A stretch of 64,000 nucleotides of DNA from Heliocidaris tuberculata (lineage: Eukaryota; Echinodermata; Echinoidea; Camarodonta; Echinometridae): contig CM046845.1 of the NCBI GenBank assembly GCA_025618425.1, positions 8,177,491 to 8,241,490 of the forward strand, written 5' to 3'. This document shows, one piece after another, positions 14,842 to 30,000 of this stretch. How positions within the stretch are numbered: position 1 is the stretch's first letter; each line of letters begins with the position of its first letter. The notes below the pieces were generated by a model. It did no database searches and had not been told where the DNA came from. It saw nothing but the letters and a program-made list of their open reading frames with translations. The position numbers and the translations under genes were made by a program.

Positions 14842-17796
14842 CACCTTTCCCTCTCTTTACTACATGTATTATTTCTATTTCTTTCCCTTCATCTTTTCCT
14901 TCCTTCTCATCCCTCTTTACTTTCTGTTTCCTCTTCTCCAAAAACCTTCCTTCGCCTTCATTTGCCCATCACCTTTCTTTTCTGTTTTCCTCTCCTTTCT
15001 TTTACTTTCTTTAACCTGTCCCTAACACCTTCCTCTCCTTCTTTCTCCATTCTCCCTCTCCCTTCCCATCTTTTCTCTTCCCAACCCCTCCCCCCCCCCC
15101 CCCCCCCATCTTGCAATATCTGTGACTATTTTTATGGACTACATATGTATGTTCAATGTCATTTTCGAAAAGAGCTTGACAAACGATTAAATTGGCGCAC
15201 TGGTTTTGATTGCAGTTTCTATTTATTGAGTGATCAAGTCCATAGCACACATTTCACATCTGCCATTTATGATGTTGAGTTTCACACATGAAATGTGAAG
15301 TGCAGAGTCCAGTGCACAGCATGTTGTACAATGAGGAAGTCTCCACTCTCTTTTTGCTCAAAGTGATGGTTCAAGAGACCAAAGTCCAAGAGTTACATGT
15401 AGATATCCTTGAAATAAGACAGCAAAATTGAACAAACTTACTAATTAATAACCTCATCGTTCGGTAATAGGCCTATGTACAACTTGTGTTCAGTCCTATC
15501 AGTTTTCATCAGCATGATACGTACCATACTGATTACTGAAACTTTTGTGGATTTCTAAGAAGGATGTTTTCTAAGGAAGGATGTTTTCTAAGCAAGAAAC
15601 TTCCGCAAACTGCAAACATTCAATGTGGTATATCAATCATTCCAATGCATGAAACTTTCACAAATCTTGACCAATCACCGAATAGACCTGTTCACAAAGT
15701 TATTCAAATTTATGGATGTTTCTTTCCTGGGACCTAGTAACGAGGTATCCATTAACCTGTTATTAATGAATGAACTACAATACTTGAATCCGTTTGCATA
15801 TTACTTGTTGCTACATCTGACAAACCTCTGACAAGCTTTCAGGTTACAACCTTTGTTTTAAAAGTATGCATAAAATTTGAATATATTTGTGAACAGATCT
15901 CTTATGAAAGATTCATGCATGCCCCACATGGAAGTGTACACACATGCATGTTTCTTCAGGCTATATGTATGTATGTAGATCTTTTGAGAATGCACCTCCT
16001 TTCTCTCTTCTACATTTATTTATGGTGAGCAAATCATGAAAGAAAAAAAGTTGTGATGTATTCCAGCTGTCAGGGACCTTGACCCTGTTCTCATTACGAG
16101 ATTAGAAAGTGGATCGCGCTATCGTAGGGCCGTGCCAGGGAGGTCCATTGGCACGCCGCGGGTTCACACCTGCAGAGGGTAGCGCGATCTATCTTAGCAC
16201 TCTCTGCACAGTAAACTGTGAATAGTAGTACTAGTGAATAGGCATGCTCTAGATCGCGCTATCTCTCGTGGACCATCCCCAGAGGTGGTCCAGTTTGGGA
16301 TCGCTGTGGACCTCCGTAGATCGCGCCGGAACGACGTTGCCCAGTCTCACCTTAGAGGTGGAGCGATCTATCGCGTGCTAGAGTGCGCTATCCCTTGTAA
16401 TGAGAACGGGGTCTAGGAGATTTGCACATGGTTTATTGCTGTTTAACCTTTACTGCTAAACTTGTAAAACTCTACATGATTTTAGATGGTGTTTCAAGGC
16501 AGAACTAATAGTCAGGTTCACACGATGGGAGCTAAACTTTAAGTTAACTTGTAGTTATCTTGTAGTTTCAGACTGTACAAACGGACTCGTAATTTCAAAA
16601 CTTTGGCCGGAATTCACAAAGGAGGTTTAAATTTAAACCATGGATTATTTAAATTTTGTGGTATAAGTACTCTTGATTTAGCGCATGCACTTACAATGGT
16701 CCAATGATCCCTGGTAATGAAAGCGTGTGCTTGGCAAAATGCGCTAATTTTACGCTTGTTGCCATGGTTTCGACCATGGACTAATGCAGGTTTAGGTAAA
16801 TTAATTTGCTTAAACCTGCATTAGTCCATGGTCGGAACCATGGCAACAAGCGTAAAATTAGCGCATTTTGCCAAGCACACGCGTTCATTACCAGGGATCA
16901 TTGGACCTTTCTAAGTGCATGCGCTAAATCAAGCGTACTTATACCACAAAATTTAAATAATCCATGGTTTAAATTTAAACCTCCTTTGTGAATTCCGGCC
17001 TTTAAGTTTACTTCTAGTTCTAGAACCACAAGAACTTGTGGTTAATGCTGAAACCACGAGCAGTGGGTGGTCCTCCATCGCAGTTTCGGACCACGTGAAC
17101 ATAATAATAAACTTTAAGTTTCGCAAGCTTGTAGTTAAGAATGACCTCGCTGTTCATGTTAAACTTCCAGGTCATACCCTTCGCATTATGAACATAGGAA
17201 CTGTATGTGTATTATACACACAATCGGTATCTACTTCCGGTGTTAACAACGACGATCTCTCAGCTTGTGGTTTCAGAACAACAAGCATCGTTGTTTCGGG
17301 TCCATGTGAACCCTCATCGTGGTTAGTAGGTCGTTGTTTCATTAACTTAAAGTTTCGCTAACTTAAAGTTTCAAAACCACACGTCCTGTATGAAAGTAGC
17401 TATTGTCATTGTAACAAGCCATACCAAAAATCATTATATTACTTCAGTGTATCATGTAAATTGATAGTGAATATAAAATTAGGCCTACATACATGCCAAA
17501 CAGAGTCTGTCTGCCATATTCTGTCATCCAAAACAAAGATACATTTTTTGTCAAATTTTGATTGTCAATCACTTTGTAACTACAGTACAAGAACCTGAGT
17601 GCTTTTGACCTCAAGTGACCTCCTCCAGGCCTTTCAACATACCAGAATTCCCAAAGCACACAAAGAACATTAATATGTTTCTGAATTATGTTTCTCTTTC
17701 CTTGAGTATCACTAGTACATGTACATGAATATAAAATCTCTGGTAGTAGCCTACATGTTTATCACAACGATGACAATGAAAATGATAATGATGAGA

Positions 17797-17829
<33 letters not shown>

Positions 17830-17849
17830 CTAATGACGATGATGATGAA

Positions 17850-17901
<52 letters not shown>

Positions 17902-17921
17902 CTAATGACGATGATGATGAA

Positions 17922-17955
<34 letters not shown>

Positions 17956-17993
17956 CTAATGACGATGATGATGAAGATGATGACGATGATGAC

Positions 17994-18027
<34 letters not shown>

Positions 18028-21000
18028 CCAATGACAATGATGATGAAGATGATGATGACGACGAAGAAGACGTGGTGATGATGGTGATGATGGAGATGTG
18101 ATAATGATTGATATGGGAATTCATGGAAAGTAATTTAGCTCTGAAAAAAATATAAGTAAAACAACCCCCCCCCCCCAACAAAAAAATAGAAAAAATTTCT
18201 TCATTTTTTTTTTTACAAATCTACTCCTACGATTCTACCAACACAAAAATATTCAGAATTGTGACACTGTAATGTTTTAAGCACTCATACATGTATGTAA
18301 ATCTGAACCTAACCGTAACATTTTTTTATGAGATTAGATTTGATAGAGTGTTTATAAATGTTTTAGGTTCCTTTGCTGCCCATACATTTATTTCAAGTGT
18401 TGAAAACTACATTTGAATTTTCATAACAGAAAAATGCCCAACCATTTGTCACCAATGACGTCACTGCACATATCCATTCTTACTACCTTATATCAATGAG
18501 CCCAAAAGTAGGCCTACATTCTGCGTCTCCCATGCTCCATCAATCTCAAAACCACAGGATCCCTAAAGCTATTCATAAATGCATACAAACAAATTCCAGC
18601 CTTTACCTTACCAATCAAAACAAAATCACTGAATCAAATCCATTCATAGAAAGAGATTAGAGTATTACATTTTTCAAGAAATACCTATGAAACCACAATC
18701 CACACAAACTAGTACGGATACCAACAACAATTACCCTAAATGTTATGTACAAAATTAGGACTGGTTTACGATTTCCTGCACTTCATAAAAGGGACAATGT
18801 AAAAATGAATTTCATACATAATTTGATTCCTAGGTGGTGTCGGCCTATAAAGGATTTTTTTTACCCCCATAATGTAAGTAACCTGGAGAACTTTCAATAG
18901 TAGGAAATTCAAATACACTGGTACCTATTGCAAATTTTAACTATACATGTTCTTCTCCATATAAACATAAATTATTCTGTTGAGTATCTTGGTTAAACTG
19001 TACTGTATTTCAATTTAGGATATATGTTTTCTGCTATACTCATATATTGAGATACTTCTACTATTGGAATGGTAGCACTAAGATCAGTGCAAATCTATTT
19101 ACTGCTTGAAGTGAACACTTTTGTTATAAAAAAAATCATATAATTTTTATTTGTATGTAATTGGTACATTATTTGAAGTTTCTATTTCCAATAATGAATT
19201 TGATACTTCTTGATGCTGCAAAAATCCAGGTCTAAACCATTTGAAAACAAAAGGATGCAAGGATTATCTATGTGTAACTTCTCATCCATAAAATCCTACC
19301 ACAGGGTATGAGGTTTGTTTTTCCTGCTCCCATTATGATTAAATCTTCATGTTTACTTTCTTTCCATTGATAAATCACACTAATACGTTTATACCGCGGC
19401 CTTGATTGCTTTAATTCCCCTTAAATAGTATACACATATTAGGCTTACACCGAGACTGATTTGAAACTATCCTATCCTGTCTCCACGCTTGATGGCACCT
19501 ATAGCTTCCTTTTTTAAGAGACAACCATGACTGTCTCAATGACAGTAAAAAAGTGAAGTTCATCCTATGAAATAAGATAATTCAACATGACTGAAATGAC
19601 AATCAGTACGGATATGTTATGACATATGAAAAAGTAGCCGTAAACAGCTAAAATAAAATATACAGAGTGGAGAGCAGTTTAGCTCTTGAAAGCTCAAAAA
19701 GGTTTCTGAAATATTCGTAAAAGAGCCTTAGAAAAGAAAAAAAAAATAGATATGAAAATTCAGCCATGTTGAAGTCCCACTTTGACAGCAAAAATTCCAA
19801 AAATATGTTTGAGTGAAAAAAAAGAGAATTTCTGTCTACACAGGTAAGAAATAGGAAGGGAGAAATAATTTATTTGGTGGAAAGTACAGGGAGAAAATAG
19901 CTCTGCTGCAGCTGCACCACAAAATGGTAGTCTATATGTACACTACAGATGTAGGCCCTACATCTCGCATAAGTCCCATCCTCGCAAGAAGTTGACACAA
20001 ATATCAAATTTGCGATTGAAGAGAAGCTCAAGTGTAGGGTCAGATTGGATTTCTCGTCTCTCAATGGTCACCCTACCTGACACTGGGGCATTATGCAAGA
20101 AAAAGAGTACTGCACCTACATGTAGATACATTTAGATGTATGCAGGGCAGATAGAGAAGGATGAGTCAGAATGCTATATTGGGAGTAGTTCTGATGTTCG
20201 AACAGTTGGATGATTGCATAGGTGTGAACTGAATGATGAAATGAGCATCAGAAGTCACTTCATGCATCATATCACCTCTTAAAATATGGCTGTTCTCTCC
20301 AGGCTTTATATTTATCAATTTTGTTTCATTTGAAAATAATTACATGTATATGGCGTAATTGTTACAATATTATTGTCTTCACTGATACTGCGCCTACCTT
20401 GTACATGTGACATAATATAGCATGGACGTGGTCAATATTTTCATTTAAAATACCGATAACCTACTGGTGCAGGTACATGTATCTGCTATTGGGTAAGTCT
20501 ACATGTGATTCATGATTCATGAAGACAGGTCATCAGGAGTCAATATTGTAATTTCAGCAATGCGACCAAATTAAGATTGTTGAATGACTTGTATCCCTTT
20601 AAAAACTTTTGGAAAATTAAAGGCATTAACGGCAATAGACATGTACACGTACATTTTGTATTATCAAGAAGATTCATTATCACTGCTTGGAGCATAGCAT
20701 TATGATCACTGCCAAAAGTCTGCCTAGTTACGATATACCTTGCTATCCATCTGTAAAGCATCCATGCTCTTCCCCCTTTAAAAATCCAACTAGTTCACAA
20801 TTTGATTCAATTATCTGATTTAAAACTAGAAAGCATGTTTTGGAGAGGCCATCACAAATTGATAAGCATGCAAAAATCTCAACAACTGTTGATCAAATAT
20901 ATCAACACTGCCGCACGACCCTTTTCCCCCCTTCTCTGTTTATTGTCCCTTATCAAGCCAAACAGCTTGAATTGATTACCTCAAATCAAATAATTGTTAA

Positions 21001-24000
21001 TATGTCCAGCGCAGAGTGATATCTCAATTTTATCATACGTGCTGGGATGCCAAGTGAACTATTTGATCTGTTGTTTTCTTTGTGGACAATGAAGATAATA
21101 CAGAGGTATAGATAAGTATAAAACATGCACAATGTATCCACAATGCAATGCATGTAGCCTACATACAGTAGCAAGGGACAATTATCAAGAATTACAATGG
21201 CAAAACCCTGTTCATGACAGGCTGGCTGAATTGAGCAGATGGGATTAAATTTATTGTCTAACAATTACGACCACTGTTATTATGAACCAGTTCCATTATA
21301 TGTGTGTGAATAAAATAAATTATTACATAAGAGAGTTGCAAAATAAAACTGAACTAAAATCTGTTAAGGGTGGGGGGGGGGGGGAGCAACAGGAGGATTC
21401 CTATAGGCGAGGGGAAATAGCCACAATTAACAGGGATTGAAATGGGTAACTCACTGTGCAGAAGATTTGTGATAATTATATGTTACATAAACAGGATGTC
21501 TTAACTTGTTCTCTCTTTATCCTAATATTGTCTGTATTTTTCCCAAAATTCTATTAGAAATTTCTTAAGTCAGCAGAAAATCAGAGAGATCTCTCGCCAA
21601 GTGCTTGAACATTTGCTCTGGCGGCAATTGCTTGGGCTTGTTTTGTCACAGGTATACAATGTAGGGTTAGGGTTAGTTTGCAGGCACAAACCCTGGTCAG
21701 TCGTAAAAGAGTGTCTGCACTGTAAGACTACCATAGGCCATGTACTATAGCTGCTCCTGAACCTATATTGACACGACTAAAAGGTAGCTAAATCAGGCTT
21801 CTCTCAAGACACAATGATTTTCTGATAATTAGAGTCTGTGCTTGCAGACTAGGTTAGGGTTGTGATTGGGTCTCAGGTTAGCTGTAAGGTTAGGGTTAGG
21901 TTGAATTTAAGAATCAGCTTAGAGCAGGATATAGACCATGGAGCAATTGTGGCTGGACTATGTGTCATATAACCCACGCCAAAGAAAGAATAGAAGATAA
22001 TAATACCTTGACTGTTTTCTTGATTCGTTGTGATGGTCCAGGGAAATCCCCTGAGTAGATGTCTGTGAGGAATAGCGAGTTGATCAGTGTGCTTTTACCA
22101 AGACCAGATTCACCTGAAAGTAGAAGAAAAATGAAGGAAAATATAATTTATTATTTTAGAAATGTATACGATGGTAAAATGTTTGCAATCATTACATTCA
22201 TTGGCTCAAACTGAATACTGTAAGACCAGAAATTTTCGAGGGCATGAAACTTTTGGAATTTCACAAATCGTCAAGATTCGCTAAAGTTTCATGCCATGCA
22301 ATAATTAAATCCCAACTGGTACAACAAAGAAGTTTTGCAACTCACAAAAAAAAATTTATTCATGAAAATGGCCGTTGTTAATAACTGTTGAAAGTTAATA
22401 TTTTTGGTTTGACTGTATGTCACTGTTTCTTTCTTTCTTTCTTTGTTTTTGTGAAGGGGTAGTCATCTTGTGGCCTATTATGACTTGAACTGGTTTGTTA
22501 GGCAATGCTTGGTACAAAAAAGATGATTTTTCTAAACCAACCAATGATCTGACGTTGTCACTTGGTGTTTACCTTCAGTATCTATGAAAACCACTGAAAG
22601 TATTTCAGTATTTCAGAAAATGAATCTTTCTTCTCCTAGAATCTGGGGAAGTAGACAAGGTGCAGACAATATGACACAAGAGAATTCCATGGAATCCTAT
22701 CTTCATCAAAGAATAGGTAGAAGAATAAAAAAAACCCTATAAAACAACTGAAAATGTGTCAGTAAACAAGCATGACCTTCACCTGATCACACATACGACT
22801 TGTCTGCCACAACTCACTTATCTCTCAGCACACATTAATATCAACAAAAGAAATACATGTATAAACAAAGGAGTGTTTATACTGAAACTGACATTGCTTG
22901 AGGACACCTTCCCTTCATTTCCTTGTTCTTCCCATTCACGATCCCTCAATTTGTCAAAATAGCAAGTAAACTCAAAAAGTCCAATTCAAAAAGATTACGA
23001 AGTAGTTAGCGTGACAACTCTAGTGCAACATTCCAGGGTTCATGTACAGTATACTCCAACAAAGTAACAATTACAGCAGCCTATTTTCAGGTTAAACATC
23101 CGCACTGAAAACTCCTCACCTGCATTAGGTGTTTAGGAAGATTTGGCAGTGCACGTATGAATATTTGCAAAGATTTGATGATAGTGTATTTTTTTGCAAA
23201 ACATCTAGTCTACAATACATCTGTAATCATATTACTGCCTGAGCCAGACAATCATAACCTTGAGGTTCTTTCCTGCCAGATTGCAGCCAACCCTAGTCTT
23301 GAGGATAAGGAAAAACTACTGTTTCCCATCAGCTACCCAATAAATTCTGCTCCAGTTCATTTCATAAAGAGAAATTCTGAAAGTTTTAAAAATAAATGTT
23401 ACGATATTTAAGGAAAAGTCTGCAGGGGAGTGTAGGATCAAGTTTACGGACATAAGGTCAGCCTGACATATGTGGGCCTTGTCTGTGAATGTCCAGGCAA
23501 GGAGGAGCCCAAATAACAAGTCATCAATGGACTACATTACCTCAAGATACCTTGAAAGCAAGCAATGGATGATGCAGTAGTCAAACACCTGTTGTTAGAT
23601 CTTTCATTAATTAATGCTAATTGACTATATCTGTTTGACACCTGCGGTGATATATAGTGCAAACTCACTGTAACAAGGGCCTTGGGATCACAAAAATTAC
23701 CTTGTCATATCAGGAATCTCCTTACAACAAAAAATAAAGTTCTAACGCAAAAACCGGGGGGACCAGCAAAATTAACTTTGTTTTTATCAGGAATCTTGTT
23801 ATATCGGTGCTCTTTGTAACAAGTTTCCACTGTACTACAACAAATCACTTTCATTGAAATGGGAGGATTATTGCACAAATATTTTAAAGGCATTGATTAA
23901 CTTTGCCCAGGATTGAAAAAAAAAAAAATCACTGTTCCAGCTAATGCTGTAATCATAATTGCAAACCTTTAGCTCAGACAGGAATCGCCTGAGTTTTATA

Positions 24001-27000
24001 AGCTGATCGGTCGTTTATATATCAAGATATTTACGATTGAACATTGATGTCGGGATAGAGTACCACCGAACCCTAAAGAACTCTTACGGTTGGCATACCT
24101 CGCTCTATCACAGAATACCGTACGGCTGGAAACCCGCTCTGAAATCGCCAAGCGCTGGTGCTTGGTTTTTGTGACTGCAGCGCAGCGAAGAAGCCGAGCG
24201 ACTTGCGCTAGCTATTGATCGCGATTTTCTCTTTTTTAGGATAGTAAACGGGTTCCATTTCCTCTCATACTTTCACATATCCGTAATTATATATGTAGTT
24301 AGAGGACTGCACACAATTCACTGGCATTTGAGCTGATTTTACAATTTTTCACAAAGTTAATCAATCACTTTAATTTTATGTTAGAATGCTACATCAGTAT
24401 GATCAGTGTGATATCATAATCGCTCAATTCATTTAACATATACAGCCATTTTGCTACATATATAGGATCATGGAGGCTGTTCAAGAAATAAAACACGAAT
24501 GAACTGGTTTAGACTTTAGAGCCTACAAGGTGAGAAAGCTCTGAGGATTCCGAGCACTCAGTTACCTCTTCTGACTTCTGTACAGATTCAAAGAGTATAG
24601 TGTGAAAGCTCTCATTTCAGCCGAGGGTGCACCTGACATCGGCAATGAGTCATTCCTAGACCATAACCCACCCATAGCATTCTCCCTTCAACCCCACTGA
24701 CCCCCAAGGCAAGGGTAAATGAGGTCTTTTTTAAGCCAACACTGGTGCAGCATTGATCTCTATGAACCCTCCTGAAGTGCGGGATTTGGGTCAATGTGTA
24801 CATAGACTAGTTTGAGATTGTGGCTTTATGTTTTGCACAGAAATGGAAAGAAAAAAAAATCATGAACCATAAATGATGACATAAAAGTGGGGAAAGGAAG
24901 GGAAAACTATAAAATTTGGGAGTTACAGGCCAAGTACATGTACATGGACCATTTTACCATCATCAACATGGTTTCCTGAATATAAATTAAATTTGGGATA
25001 CGAATATTCAAACATTGTCTGCCATATGATGGGAAAATGGGTTCAAATTGCTATCCATTTCCTTCCTCAGATTACGAAAAACCCAAATCAGCATTCAGCA
25101 CATATCAACCTTGTACAGTGCAAGTTGAGTTTACTTTCAATGACACTGACAGTTACTTACAACCTATGACAGATTATAATCTATTATCTGTTTTTAGAGC
25201 CTGCAAGTATTTGTTTACAAAGCCTCCTACATGTTGTACAAACATAGTGAATGAAAATAGTCAGCAACAACAGGAAGAAACTACCTGTACATTAATCAAA
25301 ATAACTACATGTAGCTGTCATTCTACATGTAGGTTCTTTGTAAATGTAGGCCTAAACAACAAGTTCTGTATTGGTATCCACTCTGTACAACTGACATGCT
25401 GGACATTACACAATTAAATTTTAATCCTTTTAGGGAAATATGGAAAATGTTTTACTTTTAAATAACAGGCCTATAATAATCGGGATGAACGCACAGTGAA
25501 CTTCAGATTTTCAAAATAATTTCTACAGCCAGCTCCCTGTTTACTGTTACAACTACATTTTTGGGGTACATCTTTGTAAATGGAAAATAGTACTAAAAGG
25601 GACTACTCAGTCACAACTCACAATCCCAACTTCGAACTGTATGCCTCTCTTTCTAGTGGTGTATATATATATATATATATATATATCTCTCTCCCTCTTC
25701 ATATATTTCTCTCTTCTCTACCATTCTTTCTTTCTTTCTTTCTCCCCCTTCTCTCTCTCTCTCTCTCTTCCTCTCTGTAGGGTATGATACAACTTTTCTA
25801 TTTTGTTTTTTCCCCCCTCTCTCTCTCCCTCCCATCTCTGTGTGACTATTATGTCTCTCTTTCAATTCTTCTCTTTACCTCATTGAAATATACAATAGTT
25901 GTAAAATCCCAAGGGATTTTTCGCATTGTTGACTTTGGTGATATGCATACCAATCATTGTGTAGATTTCTCAATGGCTATTTTGAGGAATAAAAGCCAAT
26001 CAGAATAAAAGGTTTAGGATTTTCAACAGGAATCTCAAACCCCAATGAGTTTTCAATAATCACTCCTATGCCAATTTCCTAAAAAGTACGCCAAACTTTA
26101 AACCCTTGTATTGTGGCAGCTTTGTTTATGTGCAACGGTTGAAGGAAACAAATCCGTTTGTCCAAAGACAGAGGCCTATTTATGCCTAAAGATGCAAAAA
26201 TTGCAATCTCGGGGGAAAAAATGTCTTGAGATCATCACTTTGAAAGAACAATTTCATGAGATGGTATCAAATTTTTGAATGCCAAACTTTTATTGCAAGG
26301 CCTACATGTAGATGTACAGGTAAGATTAAACATGAATACTTCAAAGAAAATAAAAATATTTATGCACCCATTCACAAAATAACCAAGTTCACAGTTGAAC
26401 ATCAATAGACAGTATTAAGTGCAGTTTACATCTTTGAACATTATATGCTATTGAAACTGAATATACATGTGTACATAAAACTTATGCATCATAAGCCTAC
26501 TGCAGTTTGTATGCCAGAGTTTACTTCCTTATATTCTTGCACAAACTACATGTATAAGCCTATAAATGGATAACCATTATGAAGATATATCATATCTATC
26601 AAATTTTAATAATTGATTCTAATTACCATGCTTAGCAGAGGGAAAAAACATTGATTATTACGCTGATCATTCTCCAGTTATTCAGTCAATTCTTCCTTTT
26701 TATTGATTTTTTTTAATCAAATGGATAAGCCTGAAGAGTATTATTGTGAACATGCTTTGTCACATTTGTTATTCACAAAAATCTTGTATATACATGTAGG
26801 GGCCTATTCCAAATTTCTCCCATCATTTTGACAGCAATACTTCACCGGCTGAGATGCTCTGATAATGTTTACTCTATCAAAACATACATTAGCGTAGACC
26901 ATGTCTGGATTTCTCACATCACTTTAGAATGGAAAAATAATGCCGCAAGAACTAACTCTGATGAAAGAGGCATACCAATTCCTACAAGTTTTGAGTTGTG

Positions 27001-30000
27001 AAGTGAAATCAAATTTGAACTTTGAGATCAGGTAGTGCAGGTGAAAAATGATGTCTAGTACCATGTAGTACTTTCTCCCCCTGAAGAGTACTTTTGACAT
27101 TTCTGTAGAAATGGTTAAGATTTCCTACAAGGTGATCTTCATATTTTTTTCTCCGATTATTCTAGAGCTCTTCTTGAGATTTTACTACATCATTAGAATA
27201 TATACACACACACTCTTATTATGACATTCTGCACTTACAACGATATGATCAGATTTACCAATGAAATACAAAGCTTTTTTTCCAATTTTGAGTGTAAAGC
27301 CCTAAACAGCTTTTGCTTACGAAGTGGAAGTATCTAAATTTCATTTTTCTTGGTTGACTGGAAATAGTGATCTCTGCTCATTTAACAAAAGAACAAAATA
27401 CTTCAATTCGGGTCACTACGGTTGCCCGATGGGAAGTCAAGCACAGATGTCAAAACAGCTTTGACACCGGTTGAACAAGTCTGATAAATTATCTTTCGAC
27501 ACACTCCTCAAGTCTTCTTTCATACTTCCAATCATAACTGGTGTGAAAAGCAAATTACCTCTGACACATGACACGGATATTTGCTGCCATCACATACCAC
27601 ACACAGGCAGTCAGGCAACAGGCCAAAGGCAAGAGACATGTAAAGGGTTGAACTTTCAAGTGCTAAAACCCATTAAATCTTTGGCTAAATAGTGTCACTT
27701 GAACCGACTTGTAGATGACAGAGAAAATATGAAGTGTACCAAGAAACCAAAACAAAATTATCTACTAAATTATAGGTGATTTCAAGCAATGAAGTCTACT
27801 TGTAAAGTAACCCTGAACTATAATTTTCAGATTTCATAGATTTCAGCTTTGAAATGACTGCAGACTTCTTTTCTTTCTTCCAATGGAGAGCAATAAACAA
27901 ATATGTTGTAAATTAAAACAGTTCATAACCTCTGGCAGCATCACAGCTTTGAGCAATCTGCAGGATGGAGGGGGGGGGGGGGGGGGGGGGGGGAGACTTC
28001 TGTCTACTGTTTTAGATACATGTAAGTGATTTCAAGTAAATTCCTCTTTTAAAAGTACATGTGTATAGCTGAAATCTAGCAATATTATGTTGTATTTTAT
28101 CATTATTTTTAGACTTAGCAATATTGTAGATCTATGATTTTAACAGCATTTCAAAGCAAGGTGTGGTCTACAAATTACTGCAGATGGAAGAAAAATACTT
28201 TGCACAGCTCATTTCATTATAACACACACTGAACACCAGTACCTGATATATGTTTATGATCCTCTAAATGTTCCCATTCTCTTCTTGCAATGACCCTTTA
28301 CCAATCATAAACTTGACCCCTGACCCCCAGCAGATGACCTCCTGGTCATATCAGACAGGCTTGTCAACAAACTCTCAATGGTTTCCCCCAAGTGGAAGAT
28401 AAAAATGAGGGCCAGTATCCTTGTGAAATCATAAATATGACGCAGAATAGGCAGTAATAATTCAAGGATTGCTTGGCTTAAAAACAATCTGCCTTGCCAG
28501 GTATATGCAATTCAATCCACCTTTTCAGTGTCAAAAATGTACTTCTTAAATACCTGCTACATTCTTTTGGGGGGTGGGTGAAGTGGAAGGGCAGGGGAGG
28601 GCAGGGGAGGGGGGCAGGAGAAGGCAAGGGAGGGGAGGGGATGGGAGGGATGGGGAAGGGGTTACACCAAAAAGTGTAAATTATTTTTTTGTGGCATTTT
28701 GTGCAAATGTATTATGCATCTGGTAACATTTTTCATCAATTATTTGAGGCCCCTAAATTACTAGATTTAGATCAAACTATATATAGGACCGTGAGATATC
28801 AACTTTTGGTAACATGCAGATAGAGTTACAATAGATAATACCTTCTTAAAACATCTCCAATAGAGGAATATAATTAAATAATTTTGACAAGGGACCCTGA
28901 CAAATTTTCTTCCCTGGCAGAATTGTGAGTGCCTAAAACTTATTTTAAGCTTACCAATATGCATCTCTCAAACTGGTGTTAATGCTGTAGACCTACAAGT
29001 ATCATCTCAATTATTTTCATTTTTGTTTCACTGCCATTAAGAGCTGGGCGGTCAACTTTTAATTGAAAACACAATGTACTAATAAGACAAATGATTCTTT
29101 CTTTTCATTTTCCAACCAAGAAAAATGCCCACCCTTGACCCACCCACATGTAGAAGTACATGTACATCATGTCGGCTCCATCTCTGCCTCTGATAACTCA
29201 GTCCTGTATTTCTGACTGGTGTGTTGTTCATTTTACTAGTGAATGCAGGGGTCGCATAACTTGAGCCAAAAAGTCAATAAAACTTTTGCTGTGCAAATAC
29301 TCATATCGGGGGTACTTGTGTGTTGCAAGACCTCTGTAAATATGTCTGGCTAAAATAGATACACTCCTCAATCTCTGATGTCCCCGGCTGTGTATCGAAG
29401 AATTCTTTATCTATGTATGCAGAAAGCATATTGACAATCATTATTCAGAGATTACTTTATTAATGTTTGCTGAATATTTCAAAAATTGCAAAAGCACAAG
29501 CCGGAAATGACGCTGGAGTGTCATGGTATACATGTACTGTAGTGGTTCAATCACTTGACTTTTAATAAGTTGATAGGTTTTGAGGATCAAATCCCTGCAC
29601 AGACTCAGTCTCATGTATGTCCTTAGGCAAGGCATTTTATTTACAGCTGTCTCACTCAATCCAGGTGTAGAACAATATATTGGGAACATGGTAAAATTTA
29701 CCCCTTGTAATGCACTGTGCTGATGATAAAATAGCTGCTGAAATCTTGTTACAGCACTTTCATTTTCAGGTAAATACTGTATGCACACGGAGAATTCCAG
29801 TTCTCACTCTTTCAATGTTCATTTCATGTCAGCTACATTTACCATTTACCTGTTTGACATGGCTAACATATTGAACACATCACAGTGCGACAGAGACAGA
29901 GGTTCTTTGCAGTTCCTTTTCATTTCCTATGCAAACTGGCAGGAGCTGGAGAGAGGTCACCCAGACTGATTGGGGTCACCCTGGTGTACGTTTGTATTGA

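Larger units (their letters stand above)
4357..22006 (-). other. Septin intron 3 (17.6 kb)
   Basis: A large intron holding the MITEs, microsatellites and poly-G tracts listed separately. The unlisted stretches (4357-6180, 6480-7230, 7570-9525, 10900-11310, 11420-12900, 13670-14600, 15120-16070, 17400-17760 and 18110-22006) are AT-rich with many TACATGTA-like words and show no gene that I recognise. Confidence 0.8.

Noticed and set aside
21661..21905. GGGTTAGGGTTAG words resembling telomeric repeats
   Set aside because: Only about two units at each of two places. Too short for an interstitial telomere.
22235..22385. Possible MITE around AAATTTTCGAGGGCATGAAA
   Set aside because: The left edge resembles a known type of repeat, but no matching right terminus could be placed.
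25037..25417. 126-codon plus-strand open frame, cysteine-rich
   Set aside because: No recognised domain and no splice or promoter context. It lies in a septin intron and is interspersed with TACATGTA repeats. Chance ORF in AT-rich DNA.
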